Assembly: GCF_000931445.1 (NCBI RefSeq)
Contig: NZ_CP010849.1
Location: 5,456,001 to 5,520,000 of the forward strand
DNA from: Streptomyces cyaneogriseus subsp. noncyanogenus
GTDB lineage: Bacteria; Actinomycetota; Actinomycetes; Streptomycetales; Streptomycetaceae
Direction: 5' to 3'
DNA: 64,000 bases
Of the stretch, positions 24,242 to 34,358 are shown piece by piece (positions within the stretch are counted from its first letter, which is position 1; each line of letters begins with the position of its first letter). A program made the translations under genes and the position numbers. The notes beneath the pieces were generated by a model, which was not told the origin of the DNA, made no database searches, and saw only the letters and a program-made list of their open reading frames with translations.

Positions 24242-24907
24242 GTGAACAGGACCACGGCGTACGCCACGACCTCGGGACTCGCGCTGCCCGGGCAGCCCTC
24301 CCCCGTCCGGGAGGCGTGCGGCCCGCTGCCCGCGCCGGTGGTCCGCGATCTGCGCGACCGGGCGGGCCGCAGCCCGCACGCCCTTCTCTTCGGCCCCCGC
24401 GATGTCGTCGTGGTCGCCGGCCTGCCCGGCAGCGGCAAGTCCACGCTGATGCGCCGCACCGTGCGCGGCCGGCGGGTGGACTCCCAGGACACCCGCGACC
24501 GCTGGGACCACCGCGTGCCCCGCTTCCTGCCCTACGCCGTCTACCGCCCCCTGGTCCGCCTCGCCCACTACGCCGGGCTGCGCCGCGCGCTGCGCTCCGG
24601 CGGGGGAGTGGTGGTGCACGACTGCGGCACCCAGGCGTGGGTGCGCGCCTGGCTGGCCCGCGAGGCCCGGCGCCGGGGCGGCGCGCTGCACCTGCTGCTG
24701 CTCGACGTCACCCCCGGCGAGGCGCTGGCCGGGCAGCGCGACCGCGGCCGCGGAGTCTCCCGCTACGCCTTCCGCCGCCACCGCGCGGCCACCGCCCGCC
24801 TGCTGCGCGCCGCGCTGCGGGGCGACCTGCCCCTCGGCTGCGCCTCGGCGGTCCTGCTGGACCGGGCCGCGGCCGACGCGCTGCGCCGGATCGGCTTCAC
24901 GGGCTGA
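24242..24907 (+). CDS. P-loop (Walker A) ATP-binding protein of unknown role
   Basis: The protein has 221 residues and contains a clear Walker A motif, VVVVAGLPGSGKSTLMRR (~58-75), in a zeta-toxin/AAA-type small kinase arrangement. The segment VVVHDCGTQAW (~125) may be the Walker B-like strand, and the C-terminal half is Arg-rich (QRDRGRGVSRYAFRRHR), resembling the lid of P-loop kinases that phosphorylate small molecules. GTG 24242 has GGGGAGA 8 bases upstream. It sits next to the gcv riboswitch but divergent from it, and upstream of two SseB genes, an arrangement that I recall from other Streptomyces. The substrate is unknown. Confidence 0.85.
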   Translation: MNRTTAYATTSGLALPGQPSPVREACGPLPAPVVRDLRDRAGRSPHALLFGPRDVVVVAGLPGSGKSTLMRRTVRGRRVDSQDTRDRWDHRVPRFLPYAVYRPLVRLAHYAGLRRALRSGGGVVVHDCGTQAWVRAWLAREARRRGGALHLLLLDVTPGEALAGQRDRGRGVSRYAFRRHRAATARLLRAALRGDLPLGCASAVLLDRAAADALRRIGFTG

Positions 24908-25030
24908 GCGCCCGGCCCCGGCGCCCGGGCCCGAAGTGCCGGACGCCGACCCGACCGCCCCGCCTGCCCGTACGGCCCGACGGGTTAGCCTTTTCAGCCA
25001 CAGCAGTGGCTTCGGACCAGGCGGTAGCAG

Positions 25031-25825
25031 ATGGACTTCCCGGCGGGTTTCTCCGCGGACTTCCCGGCGCAGGCACACCCCCGTTCGCACGGCGGATGGC
25101 CCGGCAACGAGCTGGAGGAGGTGCTGTCGGCCGCGCTCGGCGCCGGGCCGTCGGCGGGCGGGCGGATCGTGGAGGTGCTGGGCCGCAGCTTCCTGTGGGT
25201 GCCGCTCCCCAACGGCGGCGGCCCGCGCAGCGGGCCCCTGGACCTGCCCGCGCTGGAGATCGAGGGCCAGGCGTACGTCCCGGTCTTCAGCTCCGAGGAG
25301 CAGCTCCGCCAGGTCGCCGGCGCGCACATGTCGTACACCATCGCCCCCGCCGTGGAGTTCGCCCGCGGGCTGCCGCCGCAGGTGGGCATAGCCGTCAACC
25401 CCGGCGGCGTGGTCGGCATCCCGCTGCCGCCGCCCGCCGTGGCCGAGCTGTGCCGGGCCGGGCAGACCCCGCCGGACGGGGCCGCGAGCGGCGGCCGGGT
25501 CCGCCTCTTCGAGCCCGACTGGCAGGACGACCCGGTGGACTTCCTCGCCGCCGCCTCCGGCGAGTTCGACGCCACCGGGGTCGTCCGCACCGCCCGCCGC
25601 TGCCTGGCCGCCATCGAGACGGCCGATCCGGTGATGTTCGTCGGCGTCGAGCTGACCCACTGGGAGGGCGACGCCCGGGCGGTCCCGCTCGACGCCCTCG
25701 GCCGGGCCCTGGGCAAGGTGCCGGTGACATGGCCCGTCAACCTGGTCCTGCTGGAGGCGGCCCAGGACCCTGTGTGCGACTGGATGCGGGAGAAGGTCCA
25801 GCCCTTCTACCACCGGGAGCGGTGA
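25031..25825 (+). CDS. SseB-family protein (first of two)
   Basis: The protein has 264 residues. It carries the SseB N-terminal domain pattern (LEEVLSAAL near residue 33, VPVFSSEEQLRQVAG near 84), known from the E. coli enhanced-serine-sensitivity protein, and a C-terminal SseB domain (VPVTWPVNLVLLEAAQDPVC). Its biochemical role is not established. There is no signal peptide or membrane span. It is one of two adjacent SseB-like genes in the same direction, beside the serine/glycine genes, which is suggestive given the family name but proves nothing. The ATG at 25031 has GGCGGTAG upstream, a weak ribosome site. Confidence 0.88.
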   Translation: MDFPAGFSADFPAQAHPRSHGGWPGNELEEVLSAALGAGPSAGGRIVEVLGRSFLWVPLPNGGGPRSGPLDLPALEIEGQAYVPVFSSEEQLRQVAGAHMSYTIAPAVEFARGLPPQVGIAVNPGGVVGIPLPPPAVAELCRAGQTPPDGAASGGRVRLFEPDWQDDPVDFLAAASGEFDATGVVRTARRCLAAIETADPVMFVGVELTHWEGDARAVPLDALGRALGKVPVTWPVNLVLLEAAQDPVCDWMREKVQPFYHRER

Positions 25826-25929
25826 GCGGCCGGTCCGACAGCGCCGAGCGCTGAACGGTCCTGCCCCGGCACCGCATAACCTGGTTTCATAGCGCGGTCG
25901 AGGGTGTTGCACGAAGGGGCGGTAGAAGA

Positions 25930-26727
25930 GTGAGCGCGAGCGGCACGGCCGCGGCCGGCCAGGTCGAGCACATGCTGCGCCAGGTGACGCCCGGGCGCTA
26001 CGACGCCTACGAGGCGCTGCTGCGCGCCCTCGCGACCCCCGGCTCCGGCCAGGTCTGGATGCTGCTGTGGCACGGACAGGCCGGAGCGGCGGACGCCCAG
26101 TACGGGAGCATGCAGGTCGACGGCTACGGTTACGCGCCCTGCGTCACCTCCGCCCAGGAGCTGTCGGCCAGCGGCTGGAACCGCTCCTTCGAGGTGGTCG
26201 ACGGACTGGAGGTCGCCCGCGCCCTCTACCCCGACCACTACGGCCTCTGGCTCAATCCGCACGCCCCCGGCGGCGGCGTCGGCATCCCCTGGCTGGACCT
26301 GCGCCGGATCGCCATCGGCCTGGACCGGCAGCCCGCCGGCCCCTTGCGCCTGTCCGAACCGGCCATCGAGATCCCGCAGTTCTACGCGCTGCTCACGCAG
26401 AACGCCCACCGTACGCCGGCGGTCCGCTCGCTGCGCCGCGCCTGGGTGCAGCCGGCGCTCGGGGCGCCGTACCTCGCCATCGGCCTCGACGTGTACGACA
26501 CCTCCCCGGCCGCCGTGGACACGGTACGCGCGATGATGCAGCAGTCGATCGGCGCGGTCCCGGACGGACTCCCGGTGTCGACCGTGGCGATGTCCGACGC
26601 GTACGACCCGGTGGCGCTGTGGCTGCGGGCCAACGCGCGCCCCTTCTACGACCGGGAGGCCCACGCGGCCCCCGCCCAGGCCCCGGCCGCCGGCTACGGC
26701 TACCCGCCGGCCCCCGGCCGCCCCTGA
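25930..26727 (+). CDS. SseB-family protein (second of two)
   Basis: The protein has 265 residues and is another SseB-domain protein that diverges strongly from its neighbour. It shares the layout VEHMLRQVTPGRYDAYEALLRAL, an SseB core ending PHAPGGGVGIPWLDLRRIA (~117-135), and the C-terminal half with LGAPYLAIGLDVYDTSP and ALWLRANARPFYDRE. The last residue stretches of both paralogues end in the same RPFY/QPFYHR-like pattern, supporting an old duplication. GTG 25930 is preceded by GAAGGGGCGG. The tail is Ala/Pro-rich. Function is unknown; the pair may form a heteromer (inference). Confidence 0.85.
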   Translation: MSASGTAAAGQVEHMLRQVTPGRYDAYEALLRALATPGSGQVWMLLWHGQAGAADAQYGSMQVDGYGYAPCVTSAQELSASGWNRSFEVVDGLEVARALYPDHYGLWLNPHAPGGGVGIPWLDLRRIAIGLDRQPAGPLRLSEPAIEIPQFYALLTQNAHRTPAVRSLRRAWVQPALGAPYLAIGLDVYDTSPAAVDTVRAMMQQSIGAVPDGLPVSTVAMSDAYDPVALWLRANARPFYDREAHAAPAQAPAAGYGYPPAPGRP

Positions 26728-27220
26728 CCGGCCCCGGCGGCCGACGGGCAGGTCCCCGGGCCGTTCGGGCTCGCCCCCGGAGGACGGCCGCGGCGGCTCC
26801 CGCGCGGACCCGTCCGTTCCGGGGCGGTCCGCGTCCGCTGCCGTCCCGCCCGTACCGTCTCCCCTGTCCGCGGTCCAGCCTTTTTCGCGGCCGCCCGCCG
26901 CACACGAGCGTCCACGACCGGCCCGCCACACGGACCACGGGGTGGATCTTCGCGCGTAGAGGCGGACGTAACAAGCCGGTTCACCCTCGATGCCCCCATT
27001 CGCCCGCGTCCGGCCCCCGTTACCCGTCGTCCGGATAACGGAAGCCCTCTGACAGCATCACGGTTGCGCATCCATTCCCTGCCAAGGCTGGCAACTGATC
27101 GCCAAAGCGTTGAAGACTCCCGCTCCAAGGGGCGTTCGCCCCTGTGTACGACGGACTGACCACGCCGCTACAGCGGCAAGTGCGGGCCGGCTACCGCCGG
27201 TTGAGAGGGGTCCCTGCCAG
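26728..27220. promoter_or_regulatory. 493-bp intergenic region with the promoter of the oligopeptide ABC operon
   Basis: There is no gene here. The first 200 bases are GC-rich without clear structure. From about 26940 the composition becomes less GC-rich, the likely promoter and 5' untranslated part. A dyad TGCCA-AGGC-TGGCA lies at 27078-27092, and a hairpin AGGGGCG-TT-CGCCCCT at 27128-27143, 78 bases before the permease start. Either could affect expression; no -10/-35 pair stands out. Confidence 0.5.
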
Positions 27221-28228
27221 ATGACGGCACCATTGCACGAGCCGACCGCGGAAGCGGCCCCGAGTGCGGCTGAGGAAGCGGCGGCGGCCGGCGCCGAGGC
27301 GAAGGCCGTCCAGGGCCGTTCCCTGGGGCGGATCGCCTGGGAGCGCCTGAAGCGGGACAAGCTCGCCCTCGCGGGCGGCGTCGTCGTCCTCTTCCTCGTC
27401 GTAATCGCGCTGCTCGCGCCGCTGATCACGGGCCTGGTCGGACAGGACCCGGAGACGCACCACGAGGACCTGATCGACCCGCTCTTCGGCACCCCCGTCG
27501 GATCCCTCGGCGGCATCAGCGGCGAGCATTTGCTGGGCATCGAGCCGGTCAGCGGCCGCGACATCTTCGCCCGGATCGTCTACGGCGCCCGGATCTCGCT
27601 CCTCGTCGGCTTCCTGTCGGCGGTCGTCGCGGTCGTCCTCGGCACCGTCCTGGGCATCCTGGCGGGCTTCTTCGGCGGCTGGGTCGACTCCCTCATCAGC
27701 CGGGTCATGGACGGTCTGCTCGCCTTCCCCCAGCTGCTGTTCATCATCGCGCTGGTCTCCGTCATGCCGAACCAGATGCTCGGGCTCACCGGTACGGGCG
27801 TGCGCGTCTTCGTGATGATCCTGGTCATCGGCTTCTTCGGCTGGCCCTACATCGGGCGCGTGGTGCGCGGACAGACCATCTCGATGCGGGAGCGCGAGTA
27901 CGTGGAGGCCGCCCGGTCGCTGGGCGCGGGACGGTTCTACATCCTGTTCAAGGAGCTGCTGCCCAACCTGGTCGCCCCCATCATCGTGTACACGACCATG
28001 ATGATCCCCACCAACATCCTCACCGAGGCGGCACTCAGCTTCCTGGGCGTGGGCGTCAAGCCGCCCACGGCCTCCTGGGGGCAGATGCTTTCGAGCGCGA
28101 TCGACTACTACGACTCGGACCCCATGTACATGGTGATCCCGGGTGTGGCGATCTTCATCACCGTTCTTGCCTTCAACCTCTTCGGCGACGGCGTGCGCGA
28201 CGCGCTGGACCCGAAGGGCTCCCGCTGA
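27221..28228 (+). CDS. Oligopeptide/dipeptide ABC transporter permease (DppC/OppC type)
   Basis: The protein has 335 residues and is the second-type membrane subunit of a peptide importer. An N-terminal cytoplasmic stretch (~35 residues) is followed by one span (GGVVVLFLVVIALLAPLI), a periplasmic-type loop, then five spans. The EAA loop that contacts the ATPases is EYVEAARSLGAGRFYILFKELLPN (~225-248, conserved EAA and G). ATG 27221 has GAGAGGGG 10 bases upstream. It is the first gene of the operon permease-binding protein-permease-ATPase-ATPase; the permease preceding the binding protein is the order I recall for the equivalent S. coelicolor locus. The substrate is probably a peptide. Confidence 0.94.
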   Translation: MTAPLHEPTAEAAPSAAEEAAAAGAEAKAVQGRSLGRIAWERLKRDKLALAGGVVVLFLVVIALLAPLITGLVGQDPETHHEDLIDPLFGTPVGSLGGISGEHLLGIEPVSGRDIFARIVYGARISLLVGFLSAVVAVVLGTVLGILAGFFGGWVDSLISRVMDGLLAFPQLLFIIALVSVMPNQMLGLTGTGVRVFVMILVIGFFGWPYIGRVVRGQTISMREREYVEAARSLGAGRFYILFKELLPNLVAPIIVYTTMMIPTNILTEAALSFLGVGVKPPTASWGQMLSSAIDYYDSDPMYMVIPGVAIFITVLAFNLFGDGVRDALDPKGSR

Positions 28229-28298
28229 ACTGCCGTACCGCAAGCGACCCGTGGCACCGCGCACGGGGTCTCTCATCTAATCCGGAGGATCCGAGATC

Positions 28299-30092
28299 GT
28301 GACTACCCAACGCACCTCAGGGCGGCGCAAGCAGGCCATGGCCGCTGCCGCCGTGGTCGCCGCGCTGCTGACCACGGCGGCGTGCGGCGGCGGCGACGGC
28401 GAGAAGGGCGGCTCGAAGAACGGCGCGGCCGGCTTCGACGCCGCGAACAACAAGGTCGCCCAGGCCTCGCTGGCCAAGAAGGGCGGCACCCTGAAGTTCG
28501 CGGGCGCCCAGGACGCCGACTCGTGGGACACCACGCGCGGTTACTACGGCTTCATGTGGAACTTCGCGCGCTACTACAGCCGCCAGCTCGTCACGAACAA
28601 GACGGAGCCGGGCAAGGCCGGCGCCGAGCTGACCCCGGACCTCGCCACCGGTCTCGCCAAGATCAGCGACGACGGCAAGACCTACACCTACACGCTGCGC
28701 GACGGCGTCACCTGGGAGGACGGTCAGCCGATCACCTCCAAGGACGTCAAGTACGGCATCGAGCGCGTCTGGGCGCAGGACGTCCTCTCCGGCGGCCCGA
28801 CGTATCTGAAGGACGTGCTGGACCCCGAGGGCGAGTACCCCGGCCCGTACAAGGACAAGTCCAAGGACAAGCTGGGCCTGAAGGCCATCGAGACGCCGGA
28901 CGACAAGACCATCGTCTTCAAGCTGCCGAAGGCCAACTCGGACTTCGAGGAGATGCTGGCGCTGATCTCCGCGTCCCCGGTCCGCCAGGACAAGGACACC
29001 AAGTCCAAGTACGCGCTGCGTCCGTTCTCCTCGGGCCCGTACAAGTTCCACTCCTACAACCCGGGCAAGGACCTCACGCTGGTCCGCAACACCGAGTGGA
29101 AGCAGTCCTCGGACCCGATCCGCAAGGCGTACCCGGACAAGATCACACTCAAGTTCTTCTCCAACGCCAACGACATGGACGCCCGGCTCATCGCCGGCGA
29201 CTACGACCTGGACATCAACCAGACCGGCATGTCGCCGCAGGGCCGCACCACCGCCCTGAAGCAGCACAAGGAGAACCTGGACAACCCGGTCTCCGGCTAC
29301 ATCCGTTACGCGGCCCTCGCGCAGAACGTGAAGCCGTTCGACAACATCCACTGCCGCAAGGCGGTCCTCTACGGCGCCGACCACGTCTCCCTCCAGACCG
29401 CGCGCGGCGGCCCCGTCGCCGGCGGTGAGATCGGCACCAACATGCTGCCGCCGTCCATCCCCGGCGCCGAGGGCCAGAAGTACGACCCGTACGAGATGGC
29501 CGGGGCCAACAAGAAGGGCAACGTCGCCAAGGCCAAGGAGGAGCTGAAGGCCTGCGGCAAGCCCAACGGCTTCAAGACCACCATCGCGGTCCGCAACAAC
29601 AAGCCGGTCGAGGTGGCCACCGCCGAGTCGCTCCAGGCGTCCCTGAAGAAGGTCGGCATCGACGTCGAGATCGACCAGTACGACGGCGCGCAGAACTCCA
29701 GCGTCATCGGCAGCCCTTCCAACGTGAAGAAGAAGGGCTACGGCATCATCATCATGGGCTGGGGCCCGGACTTCCCGTCCGTCCAGGGCTACGGCTGGCC
29801 GCTGTGGCACAGCAAGGCCATCCTGGAGAGCGCCAACAACAACTACGCGCTCATCAAGGACAAGACGATCGACGGCCTGTTCGACGAGTACGTCAACACC
29901 CTCGACGAGGCCGGCAAGACGAAGATCGCCACGGAGATCAACCACAAGGTGATGGAGGGCGCGTACTACCTGCCCTTCGTCTTCGAGCGGTTCCTCAACT
30001 GGCGCTCGGACCGGCTGGCGAACGTGTACACCACCGACGCCTACAGCGGTCAGTACGACTTCGTCAACCTCGGCCTGAAGTCCACGAAGTAA
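28299..30092 (+). CDS. Oligopeptide-binding lipoprotein of the ABC importer
   Basis: The protein has 597 residues and is a family 5 extracellular solute-binding protein (DppA/OppA-like). The signal peptide ends in LLTTAAC, with Cys 29 expected to be lipidated. Family segments include TYTLRDGVTWEDGQPITSKD (~127-146) and the C-terminal hinge. GTG 28299 has GGAGG about 11 bases upstream. It follows the first permease gene by 70 bases. A perfect 16-bp hairpin 52 bases after its stop probably stabilises the 3' end of its mRNA and lowers expression of the genes downstream. It should capture peptides at the outer face of the membrane. Confidence 0.95.
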   Translation: MTTQRTSGRRKQAMAAAAVVAALLTTAACGGGDGEKGGSKNGAAGFDAANNKVAQASLAKKGGTLKFAGAQDADSWDTTRGYYGFMWNFARYYSRQLVTNKTEPGKAGAELTPDLATGLAKISDDGKTYTYTLRDGVTWEDGQPITSKDVKYGIERVWAQDVLSGGPTYLKDVLDPEGEYPGPYKDKSKDKLGLKAIETPDDKTIVFKLPKANSDFEEMLALISASPVRQDKDTKSKYALRPFSSGPYKFHSYNPGKDLTLVRNTEWKQSSDPIRKAYPDKITLKFFSNANDMDARLIAGDYDLDINQTGMSPQGRTTALKQHKENLDNPVSGYIRYAALAQNVKPFDNIHCRKAVLYGADHVSLQTARGGPVAGGEIGTNMLPPSIPGAEGQKYDPYEMAGANKKGNVAKAKEELKACGKPNGFKTTIAVRNNKPVEVATAESLQASLKKVGIDVEIDQYDGAQNSSVIGSPSNVKKKGYGIIIMGWGPDFPSVQGYGWPLWHSKAILESANNNYALIKDKTIDGLFDEYVNTLDEAGKTKIATEINHKVMEGAYYLPFVFERFLNWRSDRLANVYTTDAYSGQYDFVNLGLKSTK

Positions 30093-30143
30093 CCGGCACA
30101 CCCGCCGTACGGCACGAAAGGCAGGTGAAGGCCGGCGCGGCGT

Positions 30144-30180
30144 GACCGCGGGCCCCGGAAGACCTCCGGGGCCCGCGGTC
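30144..30180 (+). terminator. Perfect 16-bp hairpin between binding-protein and permease genes
   Basis: Bases 30144-30159 pair without mismatch with 30165-30180 around a 5-base loop. It lies inside an operon, so it is probably a partial terminator or an mRNA-stabilising structure that keeps the binding protein in excess. It overlaps the in-frame GTG at 30142, which argues against that codon as the start of the next gene. Confidence 0.85.
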
Positions 30181-30198
30181 CGCGGCGGGCCGTTAGCT

Positions 30199-31193
<995 letters not shown>

Positions 31194-31197
<4 letters not shown>

Positions 31198-32291
31198 CCG
31201 AACTCAGCAAGACCGGAGCGGTCGTGGGGGAGCCCACCGCGGCCTCCCCCGCCCCCACCGCCTTCCTGGAAGTGCGCGATCTGAAGGTCCACTTCCCGAC
31301 CGACGACGGCCTGGTCAAGTCCGTCGACGGGCTCAGCTTCCAGTTGGAGCGGGGCAAGACGCTCGGCATCGTGGGCGAGTCGGGCTCCGGCAAGTCGGTG
31401 ACCTCGCTCGGCATCATGGGCCTGCACACCGCCGGCCAGTACGGCAAGCGCAAGGCGCGGATCTCCGGCGAGATCTGGCTGGACGGCACCGAGCTGCTCT
31501 CCGCCGACCCGGACCACGTCCGCAAGCTGCGCGGACGCGAGATGGCGATGATCTTCCAGGACCCGCTGTCCGCGCTGCACCCGTACTACACGATCGGCCA
31601 GCAGATCGTGGAGGCGTACCGCATCCACCACGACGTGGACAAGAAGACCGCCCGGCGCCGCGCCGTGGAGATGCTCGACCGCGTCGGCATCCCCCAGCCG
31701 GACAAGCGGGTGGACAACTACCCGCACGAGTTCTCCGGCGGTATGCGCCAGCGTGCGATGATCGCGATGTCGCTGGTCAACAACCCCGAGCTGCTCATCG
31801 CGGACGAGCCGACCACCGCGCTGGACGTGACCGTCCAGGCGCAGATCCTCGACCTCATCCGGGATCTTCAGAAGGAGTTCGGCTCCGCGGTCATCGTCAT
31901 CACCCACGACCTGGGCGTCGTCGCCGAGCTCGCCGACGACATCCTGGTGATGTACGGCGGCCGGTGCGTCGAGCGCGGCCCGGCCGAGAAGGTGTTCTAC
32001 GAGCCCCGCCACCCCTACACCTGGGGCCTGCTCGGCTCGATGCCCCGGCTCGACCGCGACCAGCAGGAACGCCTCATCCCGGTCAAGGGCTCCCCGCCCT
32101 CCCTCATCAACGTCCCCTCCGGCTGCGCCTTCAACCCGCGCTGCCCGTACGCGGACGTGCCCAAGGACGACGTCACCCGCACGGTCCGGCCGGAGCTGGC
32201 CGAGGTCGGCAGCCGCCACTGGGCCGCCTGCCACATGACCAAGGAGCAGCGGGAGCGTATCTGGACCGAAGAGATTGCGCCGAAGCTGTGA
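31194..32291 (+). CDS. Peptide ABC transporter ATPase, first subunit (DppD/OppD type)
   Basis: The protein has 365 residues. Walker A is GIVGESGSGKSVTS (~59), the signature motif FSGGMRQRAMIAMSL (~180), and Walker B LLIADEPTTALDVT (~202), followed by the H-loop VITHDLG. The C-terminal region has the oligopeptide/dipeptide family extension, with Cys-rich SGCAFNPRCPYA that in relatives binds an Fe-S cluster or helps fold. The start overlaps the permease stop (ATGA) and the stop overlaps the next ATPase start (GTGA). It drives peptide import by ATP hydrolysis at the inner face of the membrane as a heterodimer with the product of 32288-33562. Confidence 0.96.
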
Positions 32292-33562
32292 GCGAGAACG
32301 CCAAGGACGAAGCAGTGGCCATCCCTGCACCGAGTGACGGCGCACGGCGCGAGGAGGTGCGCGGCGACGGCGACATCCTACTGAAGGTGACCGGGCTCCA
32401 GAAGCACTTCCCGATCAAGAAGGGCCTGCTCCAGCGGCAGGCCGGCGCGGTGCACGCGGTCGACGGCATCGACTTCGAGGTCCGGGCCGGCGAGACCCTG
32501 GGCGTCGTCGGCGAGTCCGGCTGCGGCAAGTCGACCATGGGCCGGCTGATCACCCGGCTGCTGGAGCCGACCGGCGGCACCATCGAGTTCGAGGGCAAGG
32601 ACATCACCCACCTCGGGGTGAGCGGGATGCGCCCGCTGCGCCGCGATGTGCAGATGATCTTCCAGGACCCGTACTCGTCGCTGAACCCGCGCCACACCAT
32701 CGGCACGATCATCGGCGCCCCCTTCCGGCTCCAGGGCGTCGAGCCCGAGGGCGGGATCAAGAAGGAGGTGCAGCGGCTGCTGTCGGTGGTCGGGCTCAAC
32801 CCCGAGCACTACAACCGCTACCCGCACGAGTTCTCCGGCGGCCAGCGCCAGCGCATCGGCATCGCCCGCGCGCTCGCGCTCAACCCCAAGCTCGTCGTGG
32901 CCGACGAGCCGGTCTCCGCGCTGGACGTGTCGATCCAGGCGCAGGTGGTGAACCTGCTGGACGACCTCCAGGAGGAGCTCGGCCTGACATACGTGATCAT
33001 CGCGCACGACCTGTCGGTGGTCCGGCACGTCTCGGACCGGATCGCGGTGATGTACCTCGGCAAGATCGTGGAGCTGGCCGACCGCGACCAGCTCTACAAG
33101 GCGCCGATGCACCCGTACACCAAGGCCCTGCTGTCGGCGGTGCCGATCCCGGACCCGTCGCGCAAGGCGGCCAAGAGCGAGCGCATCCTGCTCAAGGGCG
33201 ACGTCCCCTCGCCGATCTCCCCGCCGAGCGGCTGCCGCTTCCACACCCGGTGCTGGAAGGCGACGGAGATCTGCACGACCACCGAGCCGCCGCTGAAGGA
33301 GCTGCGGCCCGGCCAGCGGGTGGCCTGCCATCACCCGGAGAACTTCGAGGACCAGGCCCCGCAGGACACGGTCCTGCTCTCCGCGGCCAAGGAGGCGGCG
33401 GAGCTGGTGCCGGAGGAGGAGCTGGCCGAGTCGGCGAAGACGTCGGCGGCGGTGGCCGCGGAGGTGGAGGCCGCCGCGGCGACGGAATCCGCAGAGACCC
33501 CCGCCGAGGAGTCCGGCAAGAAGTCCGGCCAGGAGCCGGGCGGGAAGTCCACGGACACCTGA
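32288..33562 (+). CDS. Peptide ABC transporter ATPase, second subunit (DppF/OppF type)
   Basis: The protein has 424 residues from GTG 32288, which overlaps the previous stop as GTGA. It shows Walker A GVVGESGCGKSTMGR (~77), signature FSGGQRQRIGIARAL (~182) and Walker B VVADEPVSALDVS (~205). The family C-terminal extension contains SGCRFHTRCWKA. The last ~75 residues are an Ala/Glu-rich acidic tail (EEELAESAKTSAAVAAEV onward) absent from typical homologues. It is predicted to be disordered and of unknown role. It is the last gene of the operon and is followed by a strong terminator. Confidence 0.96.
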   Translation: MSENAKDEAVAIPAPSDGARREEVRGDGDILLKVTGLQKHFPIKKGLLQRQAGAVHAVDGIDFEVRAGETLGVVGESGCGKSTMGRLITRLLEPTGGTIEFEGKDITHLGVSGMRPLRRDVQMIFQDPYSSLNPRHTIGTIIGAPFRLQGVEPEGGIKKEVQRLLSVVGLNPEHYNRYPHEFSGGQRQRIGIARALALNPKLVVADEPVSALDVSIQAQVVNLLDDLQEELGLTYVIIAHDLSVVRHVSDRIAVMYLGKIVELADRDQLYKAPMHPYTKALLSAVPIPDPSRKAAKSERILLKGDVPSPISPPSGCRFHTRCWKATEICTTTEPPLKELRPGQRVACHHPENFEDQAPQDTVLLSAAKEAAELVPEEELAESAKTSAAVAAEVEAAAATESAETPAEESGKKSGQEPGGKSTDT

Positions 33563-33584
33563 TACGGGCGCTGCGATCGTTCAG

Positions 33585-33619
33585 CGGGCCCCCGCCTTCG
33601 TTTGCAAGGCGGGGGCCCG
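33585..33619 (+). terminator. Terminator of the peptide ABC operon
   Basis: A perfect 14-bp stem (33585-33598 with 33606-33619) and a 7-base loop sit 22 bases after the last ATPase stop. The structure is GC-rich without a T-run, as is common in this genus. Confidence 0.9.
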
Positions 33620-33640
33620 TCGGCAGGTGAGAATGTCAGG

Positions 33641-34297
33641 GTGCTCCAGCAACTCTTCAGCCCGTCCGTCCAGCACACGCTCGACCTGATCGGCATCTTC
33701 GTCTTCGCGATCTCCGGCGCGCTGCTGGCCGTCCGCAAGAACTTCGACGTGTTCGGCATCGCCGTCCTCGCCGAGGTGACCGCGCTCGGGGGCGGGCTGT
33801 TCCGGGACCTGATCATCGGTGCGGTGCCGCCGGCGGCCTTCACCGACCTCGGGTACTTCGTCACCCCGCTGCTCGCCGCGACCCTGGTCTTCTTCCTCCA
33901 CCCGCACGTGGAGCGCATCCAGGCCGGGGTGAACGTCTTCGACGCGGCGGGCCTCGGCCTGTTCTGCGTGGCCGGGACGACCAAGGCGTACGAGTACGGG
34001 CTCGGCCTGACCGCCTCCGCCTGCCTGGGCCTGGCGACCGCGGTGGGCGGCGGCGTACTGCGGGACGTGCTCGCCAACGAGGTGCCCTCGCTGCTGCGCT
34101 GGGACCGGGACCTGTACGCCGTCCCGGCGATGGTCGGCGCCGCCATGGTCGCGCTGTGCATCCGCTACGAGGCGCTCACCCCGCTGACCAGCGGTCTGGC
34201 GGCGGTCACCGCCTTCGTGCTGCGGCTGCTCGCCATGCGGTTCCACTGGCGGGCGCCGCGGGCGTGGAACCGGAGGTCGGCGGCGCGGGAGGAGTAG
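33641..34297 (+). CDS. TRIC-family cation channel (UPF0126)
   Basis: The protein has 218 residues and seven predicted membrane spans. It carries two copies of the family repeat, each with a Gly-rich helix and GGxxRD: ALGGGLFRDLIIG (~52) and AVGGGVLRDVLANEVP (~138). Prokaryotic TRIC proteins form trimeric K+-permeable channels; the physiological role in actinobacteria is unknown. GTG 33641 has AGGTGAG about 12 bases upstream. It stands alone between the ABC operon terminator and the thioesterase gene. Confidence 0.92.
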   Translation: MLQQLFSPSVQHTLDLIGIFVFAISGALLAVRKNFDVFGIAVLAEVTALGGGLFRDLIIGAVPPAAFTDLGYFVTPLLAATLVFFLHPHVERIQAGVNVFDAAGLGLFCVAGTTKAYEYGLGLTASACLGLATAVGGGVLRDVLANEVPSLLRWDRDLYAVPAMVGAAMVALCIRYEALTPLTSGLAAVTAFVLRLLAMRFHWRAPRAWNRRSAAREE

Positions 34298-34358
34298 GTC
34301 ACTGCCGGGCTCCCCTTAAAAGCTACCGCTTAGTAGTTTGCTGTTGTACCGTTCAGCC

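Noticed and set aside
28317..30101. 594-codon minus-strand frame across the binding-protein gene
   Set aside because: Antisense shadow rich in Val/Leu/Arg repeats without motifs; the plus frame has a lipobox and family motifs.
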